This document shows positions 23,601 through 35,638 of a stretch of DNA of 41,656 bases, in pieces. The notes beneath the pieces were generated by a model. The model ran no database searches. It was not told the origin of the DNA and worked only from the letters and a program-made list of their open reading frames with translations. The stretch's first letter is position 1. Each line of letters begins with the position of its first letter. A program made the translations under genes and the position numbers. The stretch is from Neoconidiobolus thromboides FSU 785 (taxonomy: Eukaryota; Entomophthoromycota; Entomophthoromycetes; Entomophthorales; Neoconidiobolaceae): positions 1-41,656 of the forward strand of contig MU626428.1 in NCBI GenBank assembly GCA_025603075.1. The letters are read 5' to 3'.

Positions 23601-26600
23601 ATCCATTCAATTAATAACTTCAATTATTCATATAATATTTGAATTTGGTAGTAATGATTTAAAGATTGAATCATTATTAGCTAATTTATTAAATAATCAA
23701 AAGCATGAATTAAAATTTCAAAATATTGGTTCATTAGAAGTTATATTAAATGAGATTTCTAGTGGAATTAAACCACCTATATTGCATTTTGATTCGAATA
23801 TTGAAAAACCATCTTATCTAACATTGGAAAATTTCCAACGTTCCCTTGGTACTGGCAATGGTTATACTCTTTTACTTTGGTTTCAAATTATTCAATTCCC
23901 GGAATCAAATAGTTTGCCTTTATTAAGAATATATGATAATAATAATAGTAATTTAAATTATGAATTATCTTTGAATGAAAATCATTTTATTACTTGTACT
24001 GGTAGTAATAAAGTACCTGTTGTATTTGATACTTCCCCATTAAGAGCTGAAGCTTGGTATCATATTGCTTTAGTACAATCTAAAGGTTTATTGTCAATGT
24101 CATCAAATAATATTAAATTATATATTAATGGTAAGTTAAGTGAAAATAGAAAGCATACATTTGGGTTTGGTACTGATTTGATGAACTCCAATTATACTTT
24201 AATTATTGGAGAAAAAGGAGAAGCAACTGAATTATCTGGAGCAGTATGGAATTTATCTTCATTAAATTTAATAGATGAAGTATTAGATTTACAAGCAATT
24301 GAAATTATATTTGGATTAGGTATTGAATATAATAATACATTTCAAGATTTAAATTTGTTAAATAAAAGTTTATCGGATATGGATTATTACATAACTAAAA
24401 AGAAAGTAATTAATAACAACACAATGACAATTGATACAAAAGCAACGGAATTATCTTCAACAATAAATAATAGTCATTTTAATTTTTCAATATCTGAAGA
24501 TAAAATATTAACAAGTCTAAATCCCAATAATATTATTGATTTTGTTTATTCAGATGTATTTGGTAATGATAATTCAAAAATATTAGCATCCCCAACGTCT
24601 TCTAGATTTGGTATATTAAATTTAAAATATAAGTACATGAATCAAATACATAATAAAAATGATGGATTTGGTTATTTATCAAAGGATTTATTATTTTCTC
24701 CAGGAATTAATTTTAGTCAAGAAATATGGAAATTAGGTGGATGTTCATTATTATTAAAATTAATTGATAATAGTAAAGATGTTAATTCAATTGAAAAAGC
24801 AATATCAATAGCAACTCAAATATTATGTCATAAAAAACAATTTTCAGAAGAAATGTCAAGAATTGGTGGCTATGAAATATTAGGGAATTTAATTAAAAAG
24901 AAAGCCAATTATCTAAGTTTATTAACAATAAGAGCTTTATTAAGTTTAGTCGCTTCAAAAGATGGATTATTTAATCAGTATATGATTAGTAATATAACAG
25001 CCTTTCGATTTTTATTTTTAGATTTCGATATTTGGAGATCCGCGTCAAAGGAAGTACAAGAAGCAATTATTGATTCATTAAAATCATTTATTTTACATAA
25101 TGCTAATACTAAACATAATTTAAAAATAATGATTCAATTAGATTCTGTAAAAAGATTAATATTTTTATTAAGATTCGAACAATTTCAAACTAATTTATTA
25201 GCAAAAATTATTGAATTATTAAAAATATTATTATTAGCTAATTTTACTCAAGATAATGTACGACTATTAGTAGGATTTATTACATCAGTATTAGGCAAAG
25301 AGTTCTATATAAGACCAAATAGTCCAAGAAACTTAATGAGTAATAATAAAAATTTATTTAATGGAGCAGATATTATTGAAGATGTTAGACAAATTGAACC
25401 AAAATATAAATTACAAATGATTGGTAATAAAGTATTAGAAATGTTTCATGACATTTTAAAAGATGAAGCATATTGTGTAGCAATATCTTCTATGATAACA
25501 AGTAAATGGATATTGTTATTATATAATAATGAAAATAATCCTTATTCAATTGTATTAATTACTAGAATATTATCAAGGCTATTTTATGTTAATGGTAATT
25601 CATTTATACAAAAATTTAAATATCAACATGAAGGATTTGCTATATTAAATAGAATTTTACCAAAATGGTGGTTTTTGCCTCAACTTTACCAAGCTTTATT
25701 ATCTATTATATTTTGTATTGATATTAATGATATACCATTAAATTCGAGTTTTGATTTTTTTTCATTAATTTCATTATTAGAATTAGAAACTAAACTAAAT
25801 AAGGAAATGATCTTATTAGATGCCTTATTAATATTTTTTACAGCTATCAAAAATGCTTTGTGTTTTTGTATACAAAAAACAGGGGATTCATATATTAGCA
25901 AAAGAAGTTATCGACGACCAATGACCTCACTATCCACTTCCTTTCCAGAAAAAATTAATGAAAACTCATATTTAGTTAACAATAACAATAATAATATTGA
26001 TTCAATCGAAGATAAAAAAGAGTTACAAGAAAGAGTAGATAAAACATCTAAAATGGTACAAACATTAATGCAATTTGTTACGGAAGTTTATCATAATTCC
26101 AAATCATTTCGATTATTATGTGCTCAAAAAATGATATCAGAAATATTAGGAGAAACTATGGTTAAATTTTCAGAACGATTTTCACAAGGGATGAATGATT
26201 CTGTTGATTATTTTGATTATAGTTTACCAGATTCAATACTGAAATTAGATAATTTAAATAATAATAAATCACCTTTAAGCTCCGACGATATTAAATTGAA
26301 AAATAAAATTGGCCCAATAAAAATGAATAAACATCGAAGAGCTTTAACAATGCCAGAGAATGAACTATCATCAAAAGAAGAACCTGAAATTTTGATTAAG
26401 AATGAAGCTATCGAAACCTATATTGAATTTATTATGGTGATTTCTGCAACTTCTGTTATTGATCCTGCCAAGTCACATTTATTGGAAATTGAATCTTTTT
26501 TAAAGGTAAATTAAGATTCAATAATAATAATAGGTATCATAATAATATATTAACATAAAATAATTAATTAGGTAGCAATGCATGGTACAATGAAAGAATA

Positions 26601-29600
26601 CATAAGATATGCCAATTATTTATTAAGTAACATAATAAGACATTTAAAGAATGCCATACAATTAGGACCATTTATATTATCAGATCCAAAAACATTAACT
26701 GGAATATCTAAATTATCACAATTATGTGTAGATTTTTGTTATCAAGGATTATTTACCTCAGGTCGTACATTAATATTTGACTTTATTGTAGTTATATTGG
26801 ATAAACATCAATTACAAACGGTGAATTACAATGATAACAATATAAAAGTATTTATTAATACAATGTTAATATTATTAAATAAATCAATATTATATTGTTT
26901 TAAAGAAGCAACCAATAATCCACCTGATTTAAGATTTGCTGTTCAATTTTTAAAAAGTTTTATGGTACAACATAGCCTTATATTTGATAGTAAAAATAAT
27001 GATATACTATTTTGGAAACAGCTATGTTATTATTTATTTTTATTATTAAAATATAATAATCGAAATATAAAAATAAATACTTTCAATGTATGGAAGTTTC
27101 TAGTATTAATGAAAAAAGAAGAAATGTCATTGATATTTAAAGTTAAAGATACTTATTCTCAATCTATTTTAGAATCCTTTTTAGAAGTATTAGAAATGGA
27201 TTTAGAATCATTTTCATCATGGATTGAATCTAATATGGAACACTTTGAACCGACATTTAATGAAGTAGTTAAAAAAGGATGGGAAGAAATTTATATTAAA
27301 GAAGAAATAATAATTCAAGAAGCGAATAAATCATTTGTAGAAAGATTAAATTTACGTCATCAACAATTTAAATTAGATAAAGAAAATGAAATTCGACAAT
27401 ATCAATTAGCTTTATCTAATTTAATGTCTTGGTATAAAAATTTACAAGATTTAGAAAATGATTGCTATTCTAGATTATTACATGATAAAGCCGATTCCAA
27501 TAGTTTAATTTCTACTAATTGGAAAAAAATGATTGCATTATCTTCTTATTATAAAGAAAATGATAGATCAAATTCAAGATGGAAATTAGATTTAACTGAA
27601 GGTAAATAATAGTATAACATAATAATAAAATATTTATTTATTAAATTAATTTATTGTTTCTTAGGCCCATATCGTATTCGTAGAAGACTTAAGCCTAATC
27701 GACATACTTTTAATACAACATCAACAACAATTAATAAATCAAAAATAAGATCCATGTCTATATCATCTATTAAAGCCTCCGAAACATTTAATTCTAAAAA
27801 TGTAGAAAGTATTAAATTTCGAACATATGAAGAAGAAATTCGAGAAAAATTAGATAATAATGAAATTGTATTAGAAAATGAAATTGATAATGAATCTAAA
27901 GTTCATCGAGTTTTAAGATATCTTGAACCAAATGATGAAATCGTTGAAGTTTATAATATTGGCAGAGTAGCTGGCTTAGATGTTGCTGATGCTTTATTAG
28001 TGTTTTGTAGGGTTAAAATTTATGTCATTGATGGTTATTTTTTATGTAAAGATGGTAATATTGTGGAAACTTCAGAAATACCAGAAGATGTAAATTCAAT
28101 TTTATTTATTTTATAAATATTTTTATTTTTTATTTTAACTTAGGAAAGAGATGTTTATTTACAGTTATTAACAGCTGCTTCTGGTAAACCTTTAAAGGAC
28201 CCCAAACAATCAGATCATTTATGTAGAAAATGGTAAATTTGTTTATATCTAAATATTGTTAATTTAGGTTATTAACTTTTTTATAAAGTGCTTATACTGA
28301 TTTAAAAGAAGTACATAAACGTAAATTTTTATTTAGAGATGCAGCTATTGAAATATTTTTTGAAGATGGACGTAATTTATTAATAACGAGTATATTAAAT
28401 CAAAGAGATTTAATATATTATAAATTCACTCATAAATTAGCAATACCAAGATATCCTCATGAATCTGTAGCTGGTACCCCAGCAGAAGTAGAAACAGGAT
28501 CAGCTTTAGGATCTAAACTATCTAATATTATATTTGGTAGTTCCTCTTTAACTGAATTATCACTAAGGTGGTGTAATAGAGAAATTACTAATTTTGAATA
28601 TTTAATGCATTTAAATACATTAGCAGGTAGAAGTTTTAACGATTTAACTCAATATCCTGTATTTCCATGGATATTATCAGATTACTCATCAGATGAATTG
28701 GATTTAAGTAATACAGGGGTATTTAGAGATTTATCTAAACCAATGGGAGCTCAATCTGATTCAAGAGCAAGAGAATTTAAGACTAGATTTGTTAATTTTA
28801 TAGATGCAGATGATTCAACCCCTCCATTTCACTATGGTACTCATTATTCATCAGCTATGATTGTTTGTTGGTATTTAATAAGATTAGAACCATTTACATC
28901 TCATCATTTAAAAATACAAGGTGGTAATTTCGACCACCCTAATCGTTTATTTTTTTCAATTAAAGAAGCTTGGTTATCAGCTGCATTTCATAATACAACT
29001 GATGTAAGAGAATTAATACCTGAATTCTTTTATTTACCTGAATTTTTAATAAATTATAATAATTATAATTTTGGTAAAAGACAAGAATCTGGTGAATCAA
29101 TAGATAATATAACTTTACCTCCTTGGGCTAAAAACGATCCTGAGTTATTTATACGTAAACATAGAGAAGCATTGGAATGTGATTATGTTAGTGAAAATTT
29201 ACATCATTGGGTGGATTTAATTTTTGGTTATAAACAACAAGGACCAGCAGCAATTGAAGCTTTAAATGTATTTCATCATTTATCTTATGAAGATGCTGTA
29301 GATTTAGATTCTATTAATGATCCAATAGAAAAAGCAGCTACAATTGGAATTATTCATAATTTTGGACAAACACCAAGACAATTATTCAAAAAACCACATC
29401 TACAAAGAAACTTAAAAATTGAGAAATATCGTTTTAAATTAAGAAAACATCCATATCATTTAATACAGTCTTATTCTCCAATACTGGAAGTGGGTAATGC
29501 AGTGAATGATGTAATTCAGGCCAATGGAAAGCTAATGGCTTTAGGAGGTAATCGTATATTTATTCCTAGATTAGGGCAAAGGCATATTGAATGGGGATTA

Positions 29601-30602
29601 TCAGATAACTCAATTAGATTATTTCAAACGGAACCTAAAAAATTATTAAGCGTTTATGAAGGATGTCATTCAAATATTATTACTATTATTGAGCCTTTTG
29701 ATGAAACAACAATAATTACTGGTGGTGATGATGGTTTAGTTAAAATTTGGAATATTCAGTTGATCAAAAATTATCCAGAACTTAATTTAAAAACTATATT
29801 TAGAGGTGCAGGATCTGAAATTAAGGTAATAAAAGCATGTAAAGCATTTGGTATAGTAGTTATTTCATCTAATGAAAATGAAATAACAATATGGGATATG
29901 AATCGATTAAAATTTATACGTAAATTAAATAATGCTAATGCTAATATTCATACATTGGCTATTGATCGATCCACTGGTAATATTGTTGCTTGTTCTGATT
30001 TAGCAATTATTATTTGGAGTATTAATGGAGAATTATTGGCTAAGTTAACATTACCTTCTAATTCAGTAAAAACTACATCCATATTATATATTGAAAATAA
30101 GAGTGGGGAATACTATATCAACGATTTACTAATTACAGGCCATCAAAAAGGAATTATTAAATTTTGGTCTTTAGAATCTAAAGTTAATAAAAATAAACAA
30201 GATATTAATTTAATAGAAGAAGAATGTAACTGGCAATTAACTTTATTATCTAGTTTAAATGAAACTTCAGATATAAGTTATCATCCGTTAAATGATATAG
30301 TTAAAATATCCGTTTCTGTCTCAAGACAAGCTATTTATACAGGTAATCGTCAAGGTTCGGTTTATTCTTGGCAATTTCCAGATTCAACTTCCGAATTACA
30401 CCGAGTTAGAGATATAGCTACTATGAATCATTGCTGTGCTTGTCAACAAGGATTCAATAATAATGATAAAAAAGTATATTGTAATCCTTGTGGTGGACTT
30501 ATTTGTCAACAATGTGTTCGAGATTCACCATTTAGAAATGGTGAGAAATCCAATTTATTTTTATGTCAAAAATGTTTGGAAAGATTTGATAGTAATTCTT
30601 AA
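20688..30602 (+). CDS. BEACH-WD40-FYVE-like giant protein (ALFY/WDFY3-type)
   Basis: There are seven exons: 20688-21430, 21481-22219, 22291-26505, 26572-27601, 27665-28089, 28144-28232 and 28289-30602. The introns are 50, 71, 66, 63, 54 and 56 nt, and the product is 3184 residues. The first roughly 1000 residues are Leu-rich helical repeats of the armadillo-like kind. A concanavalin-A-like (LamG-type) domain lies at about 1010-1180 (YTLLLWFQ, AWYHIALVQSK, KLYINGKL). The junction of exons 4 and 5 restores WKLDLTEGPYRIRRRLKPN, the classic pre-PH motif. PH-BEACH is at about 2300-2465 and BEACH at about 2505-2785 (TNFEYLMHLNTLAGRSFNDL, YPVFPWILSDY, PPFHYGTHYSS). WD40 repeats run from about 2810 to 3115 (TIITGGDDGLVKIWN). 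A Cys-rich FYVE-like finger ends the protein at about 3125-3180. In animals this architecture belongs to ALFY, an autophagy scaffold binding PI3P membranes. The finger here lacks the R(R/K)HHCR patch, so PI3P binding is doubtful. Confidence 0.93.
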
Positions 30603-30836
30603 TAATCAACGAGTTAATAATGAGGAGTTTTTTAATAAAGATTAGAATCTAATTTTATGTCAAATATTTCGCATAGCTTGGGTTAGTTTTTGTTTTAGTA
30701 ATTGTTATGTATTATTGTTATAAATTCTACTAATCATAAATTTCTTAATTTTTTAAATTTTTTTAATTCATCATCAATAAAAAATTCGACTAAATTTCCA
30801 AGAACAAAGGATTTTGAATTTCATTTTTTAATCCAA

Positions 30837-32289
30837 ATGTCCAAACAAACATATGGAGAAGCTTCAACAATTCATGGTCAAGATCCTCAAAGTTTAATAG
30901 AAACTATCTTAAGATCACGAATTTATGAATCTTTATATTGGAAAGAATATTGCCATGGGTTAAATGGTAAGTTTAAATTTCCTATCCTTCCCTATTTAAT
31001 TTGCTTTAATTTAATTTTTAATTTTTTTATTCTGTCATAGCGGAAACCTTGGTGGAAAGAGCCGTTGAGTTACAAACAATTGGAGGCCATTATGGAAATC
31101 AGCGACCTACGGAGTTTATTTGTTTATTATTAAAGTTACTACAAATTCAACCTGAAAAAGAGATTGTTTATGAGTTAATTAACAATGATGATTTTAAGTA
31201 AGTTAAATCATTTTAACTTTTTGTTGAAATATCAAATTATTAAAAATAGTAAACTGATAAAACTACCTATTAAAATATTGGACTAATTACTAATAATGGA
31301 TGACGCTAGGTATTTAAGGGCATTAGCTGCTTTTTATTTAAGGTTAACTGGAAACTCCATAGAGATTTATACTTATTTAGAACCTTTATTAACCGATTAT
31401 CGAAAATTGAGAAGAAAATTAAGGAGTAAGTATAAATCTTATTTTCGATTCAACTTTTATCCCTAATGATGAATCATCAATAACTAATTACTAATCCTTT
31501 TACTAATCAGCTGGTTCTTTCCAATTAACTTATATTGATGAATTCATTGATGAATTACTTCATTCGGAAAGAGTATGTGATATCATTTTACCTCCATTAA
31601 TGAAACGCCATATATTAGAAGAAAGTGATGAGTTACCACCTTATATTTCTTTATTGGAAGATGAATTGATGAAAGAAGAGGATAAAACTGAAAGAGAAGG
31701 AGAAGGTAAAGGGGCGACGGGAGTTGAGGCTGGCTTATCGGACTCAAGTGATTCTGAGGGTGAGGAGTTAAAAAAGAAAAAGTTTGAGGTTTATTCAGAT
31801 GAAGAGGAGGAGGAAACAGTAGATCCAAAGAAAGTGTTTGAGGTTTATTCTGAGGATGAAAAAGAAGCGGAAACAAAGTTAGTCATCGATGATAAAGAAT
31901 CAGATAAAAACTCAATTAAAGATGATACAAGTGGATCAAAAAGAGGTTTTAGGTCAAGGTCAAGCAGTAGTAGTTCTGAAAGAGGCAGACATTATTCAAA
32001 GTCAAGATCAAGTAGCCAAAGTTTAAAAAGGAGAAATCGATATTCAAGATCAAGATCGAGAAGTAGAGATTCTAGAAGATCGAAAAGTTATTCTAGATCA
32101 AGGTCAAGATCTAGACATAAAAGTCGTAGAAGTAGAGAGGAAAGAAGTTATTCCCGTTCATCTAGAAGAGATAGAGATGATAAAAGATATTATAGACATA
32201 GGTCCTATTCTCGTTCACCCAGAAGAGGTCAAGACAATATGAGCTATAGACGTAATGATCAATATGACTCTAGACGATATAGAAGATAA
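30837..32289 (+). CDS. PRP38: Pre-mRNA-splicing factor PRP38 with RS tail
   Basis: There are four exons (30837-30966, 31041-31197, 31310-31425, 31511-32289) with introns of 74, 112 and 85 nt, giving 393 residues. The first ~150 residues follow PRP38 almost throughout: STIHGQDPQSLIETILRSRIYES, YWKEYCHGL, a GG-H-YGNQRPTEFICLLLKLLQIQPEK block, RALAAFYLRLTG, YLEPLLTDYRKLR and IDELLHSERVCDIILP. PRP38 is a component of the U4/U6.U5 tri-snRNP needed for spliceosome activation in the nucleus. The C-terminal part is first acidic (about 155-280), then an Arg/Ser dipeptide domain (about 282-393). This matches animal PRPF38A/B, while budding yeast Prp38 lacks the RS tail. It starts 234 bases after the BEACH stop on the same strand. 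Its longest intron (31198-31309) is also the longest in the window. Confidence 0.95.
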
Positions 32290-32401
32290 ATTAGGATGGG
32301 TAATTTTTGAGAGGCGAGGGCTAGTTTTTGATATGGAAATAAATCAATTCATGTCCTAATGAAAATTCATGTTTTTTAAATTTTCAGTATGTTTATTTTT
32401 A

Positions 32402-33208
32402 CTAATTAAAATAGTTGGAGGATATAGTTAAACCCAAAGGTGGAGCTATTAAACTTAACCAAGAAGCAATATAAGTTGTTAAGGTGACTTTTTTTTCATC
32501 TAGGATAGAAAGCAAATCTTTGGTATGACATGGGTGGATATAAAAATAAGGGATATTGAGGATAGGATGGTCCTAAACGAAATATTGTGTTTTTTTATAG
32601 AGATAAACAAATGAGTTTTTTAATATTCTATTAAAAAATGGAAATTACTTGTTGACTTAAACCACCTTGGAATGAAGCTAATTTTATTTTTTCTAAATGA
32701 TCGTGAGGAGTCAAATGGAGATATAATTCCGATAAAGTCAATGGTTGACTGGCTGTTATTTAGAAAATTTTATTACTTCTTTTTTACGAATAATGGTACA
32801 TAACAGTTCAATTACCTTGTGAGTAAGCTTTAAAATAAAATATAGGTACTTGATAACTTGTAGAATATAAGATATGATAATCAAATCTTAACCAAGGCTA
32901 AGTGGAATTGATTAAAACAAATAAGAAGAATTTATAAATTTACTTCGTTCTCACTTTCTTTTGTTTCCATTATAACATTTCTTTTTATTAAATAATCTAT
33001 CTTTCGATCTGATTCTTTCTAATAATCAGTTTAGTAGAACTTGATACTTTGTTTTTATAACATTATTTACACTAGTCAAATCTTTTATATATTCCCAATC
33101 TTCACCTAAAGTTTGGGATTTATTGTAAAATTCTTGAATACTGAGATTGAACTCTTTTCTTGTTAATATAGGCCAACGGAAAATACTCAAATTAAATAAG
33201 TCAATCAT
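32402..33208 (-). CDS. ATG10: Ubiquitin-like-conjugating enzyme ATG10
   Basis: There are five exons: 33071-33208, 32944-33018, 32816-32897, 32649-32752 and 32402-32572. The introns of 52, 46, 63 and 76 nt have GTAA donors; intron 1 contains TACTAAACTG. The product is 189 residues, the usual size for ATG10. Recognisable blocks in order are LTRKEFNLSIQEFYNKSQTLGEDWEY, DYLIKR, FDYHILYSTSYQVPIFYFKA, QPLTLSELY, ISQQ-like SQQDHPILNIPYFYIHPC and TYIASWLSLIAPPLGL. The Cys of YIHPC is the catalytic residue that accepts ATG12 from ATG7 before its transfer to ATG5, an early step in autophagosome formation in the cytosol. It is convergent with PRP38, with 112 bases between stops. Only exon 1 stands out as an open frame, so the gene is easily missed. 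The assignment rests on motif order across all five exons. Confidence 0.88.
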
Positions 33209-33494
33209 TACAATGTATATTTCAAAAGAGATTACTTATTGACCATTAAGAACTAGCTATTGACGTTGGAAGTTTAATTAGGTTGAACAAAAGAATTTTA
33301 GAGTTTTGACATTTAGATTTTTGATAATGATGGTAGTGAGTTTTTTTGCAAGTTTAAATTAAATTTATCATAAAAATATTAAATTTTAAAATTAATTGAT
33401 TAAATTAATGAAAAAATCTTTCAAAAAGTTTAAAGCTTAAAGAACAAAAAGCCAAAATAAATAATAGTTGATTTTCTAAATGATTTTATTATAT

Positions 33495-33593
33495 AAAGAT
33501 GTTTTTTTTGGCTTCATTACTTTTTTCATCTTTTAAGCGCTACTTGAATGGAAAAATTGTTAATAGAATTCTTGAATACAAAAATAGATCCTC
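33495..33593 (+). mobile_element. 100-bp foldback MITE, copy 8
   Basis: Forward copy from AAAGATGTTTTTTTTGGCTT to AGATCCTC, with exact ATAT on both sides (33491-33494, 33594-33597). Its core retains the central AAGCGCT palindrome. Confidence 0.87.
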
Positions 33594-34349
33594 ATATATA
33601 TTATAAACAAAACATACAAAGTTTTATATTGATCAAATTACTTATTTTTTAAAAATCATTTATATAATTGTTACATTTTATTAAATTAAAAACAATATTA
33701 AAGATACTCGGATAGAAAATTACAAAAATATAAGTTTTCTATATAATAATTAACTGCTTTAATAAATTAAAAAATAATAATGTTAGTAATAAACTATGTA
33801 ATAAAATAGACTATATTAAAATTAATTTATTTTCAGCTTAAAAGTTATTAAACATATACATGATTAAAAAACTTTAAAAAAATAATGTAAAATTCAATAT
33901 TTCAAGTTTGACTGCTTTTATATTAATTACAAATTAGCTGAAAATCAAAGAGAAAAGCTTATAGTAATTTATTAAAAGTATGTAAAACATTTAAAAAAGT
34001 CATTTAATAAAATTTGAACTTATATTAATAATAATAACAGTAGAAACATAAATAAATAAACACATATGTTAAAATATTATTTAATATAGTTAAAAAAATA
34101 AATTAAATAAAAATCACAAGTTTTAATAAAAACAAAATACAATAATTAATTAAACAATTGAAATATAAACTATAAAGTTAGCTTTTATAATTTATACTAT
34201 TTTTCTAGACTATTAAAAGCCATTGAAAGTTTAAATTAATTTGTACAAGCAGTACTATTCTATTTAAAATCTTTACTTAATAAAAAAATTCTGGAAACAA
34301 TAATTTTTATACTTACAATAAGTTTAAATTATAAGCTAATAATGGATAT

Positions 34350-34446
34350 GAGGATGTATTTTTTCGTTTAAGAATTTTACTAAAAAATTTTCCACTCAAA
34401 TAGCGCTTAAAAGATGAAAAAGTAATGGAATCAAAAAAACATCCCC
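34350..34446 (-). mobile_element. 100-bp foldback MITE, copy 9
   Basis: Reverse copy from GAGGATGTATTTTTT to ACATCCCC, with exact ATAT duplications (34346-34349, 34447-34450). First of a five-copy cluster. Confidence 0.88.
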
Positions 34447-34492
34447 ATATTTTAATTTGGAAAATATTTATTTATCTTATGTTTAATTATTT

Positions 34493-34535
34493 GATGTTTT
34501 TTCTATAAAATTATTAAACACAAAAACATATCCCC
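34493..34535 (+). mobile_element. 100-bp foldback MITE, copy 10 (internally deleted)
   Basis: Only 43 bases remain: the left end GATGTTTTTT joined directly to the right-end segment AAAATTATTAAACACAAAAA and ATATCCCC. The whole central hairpin is missing. The flanks ATTT and AAAT are not a direct duplication. Confidence 0.65.
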
Positions 34536-34633
34536 AAATGTTTTATTTTTATTTCATGAATTACTTGAATTTTATTTTCTTAAGCTTAGGTTTTTAATTT
34601 CTAGGTTTATGTATAATAAAATCAACACTATAT

Positions 34634-34731
34634 GAGACTGTTTTTTTTGGTTTCATTATTTTTCCATTTTTTAAGTGCTATTTGAGTGGAAAAATTGTTA
34701 GTAAAATTGTTAAGCAAAAAAATACATTCCC
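34634..34731 (+). mobile_element. 100-bp foldback MITE, copy 11
   Basis: Forward copy from GAGACTGTTTTTTTTGG to TACATTCCC, with exact ATAT duplications (34630-34633, 34732-34735). Confidence 0.88.
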
Positions 34732-34824
34732 ATATGCTTTTTGTAATAATTTATTTATAAACTTTTGTAAATTTTCCTTGTTTTTTGACTTTATATTACT
34801 TTGGTACTTTTATTTTAAACATAT

Positions 34825-34922
34825 GGGGATGTATTTTTTTGCTTAACAATTTTACTAACAATTTTTCCACTCAAATAGCGCCTAAAAGATGGAAAAAACA
34901 ATGAAGCCAAAAAAACACCCTC
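34825..34922 (-). mobile_element. 100-bp foldback MITE, copy 12
   Basis: Reverse copy from GGGGATGTATTTTTTTG to ACACCCTC, with exact ATAT duplications (34821-34824, 34923-34926). It has the best preserved left end in the set. Confidence 0.9.
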
Positions 34923-34984
34923 ATATTGTTTTAAATTAATAAAATCTGAAGCTTTATAGCTTTTAAACTTTGAAAACAGTAATT

Positions 34985-35079
34985 GGGGATGTATTTTTGT
35001 GTTTAAAAATTTTACTAATAGCTTTTCCACTCAAATAGCGCTTAAAAAATGGAAAAGTAATGAAATCAAAAATATCCCC
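34985..35079 (-). mobile_element. 100-bp foldback MITE, copy 13
   Basis: Reverse copy from GGGGATGTATTTTTGTG to ATATCCCC, with exact AATT duplications (34981-34984, 35080-35083). The AATT target contains no TA step, which argues against a TA-duplicating (Tc1/mariner) mechanism. Confidence 0.9.
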
Positions 35080-35638
35080 AATTATTTTAATAAAGATAAA
35101 ACTATTTACATCAATAAAAACAAGCTGAAAATTTTCGACCAATAAACATATAATTAAATTTATAACGTAGAAGCTATTTAAAATACTATAATGACAATAA
35201 AATGAGTTATTAATTTTAATGAAATTTCATAAGATATGCTAATAATTAATACTTTCCAGGATTTTTTGTTCAGATTGAAGTTATATTTTATGCAAATTCA
35301 TTTTCCTAAAAGTATCATTTTGAATTTGTTGAAATTATTCATAATCACTATTATAAAGCTCTTGTTACATTGTTAAATTTTTAATAAAACGAGGATATAA
35401 GTTTAGATACTTTATTAACTGAATTCGTTTATGCTGTTATACTTCATGTTAAAGATCAAATCTTAGTATAATAGTACTAAAGCTTTTATTTTATAAAAAG
35501 CTTAAAAAAGTAAAATTTAATAATTTAGCATATTATTAATAAATTATTATAATGCTTTAAATTGATACTACTTTGTCCCTAAATCGGACAATGATTTTTA
35601 GAAAAGGTAGTTGTTAATATAATAATAATTAATTTTAT

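Noticed and set aside
31583-31876. 97-codon Pro/Leu-rich open frame on the - strand
   Set aside because: Antisense to the acidic, low-complexity part of PRP38; the composition is a by-product of the Glu/Ser codons.
34815-35030. 71-codon open frame on the - strand
   Set aside because: Built from foldback copies 12 and 13; not a gene.
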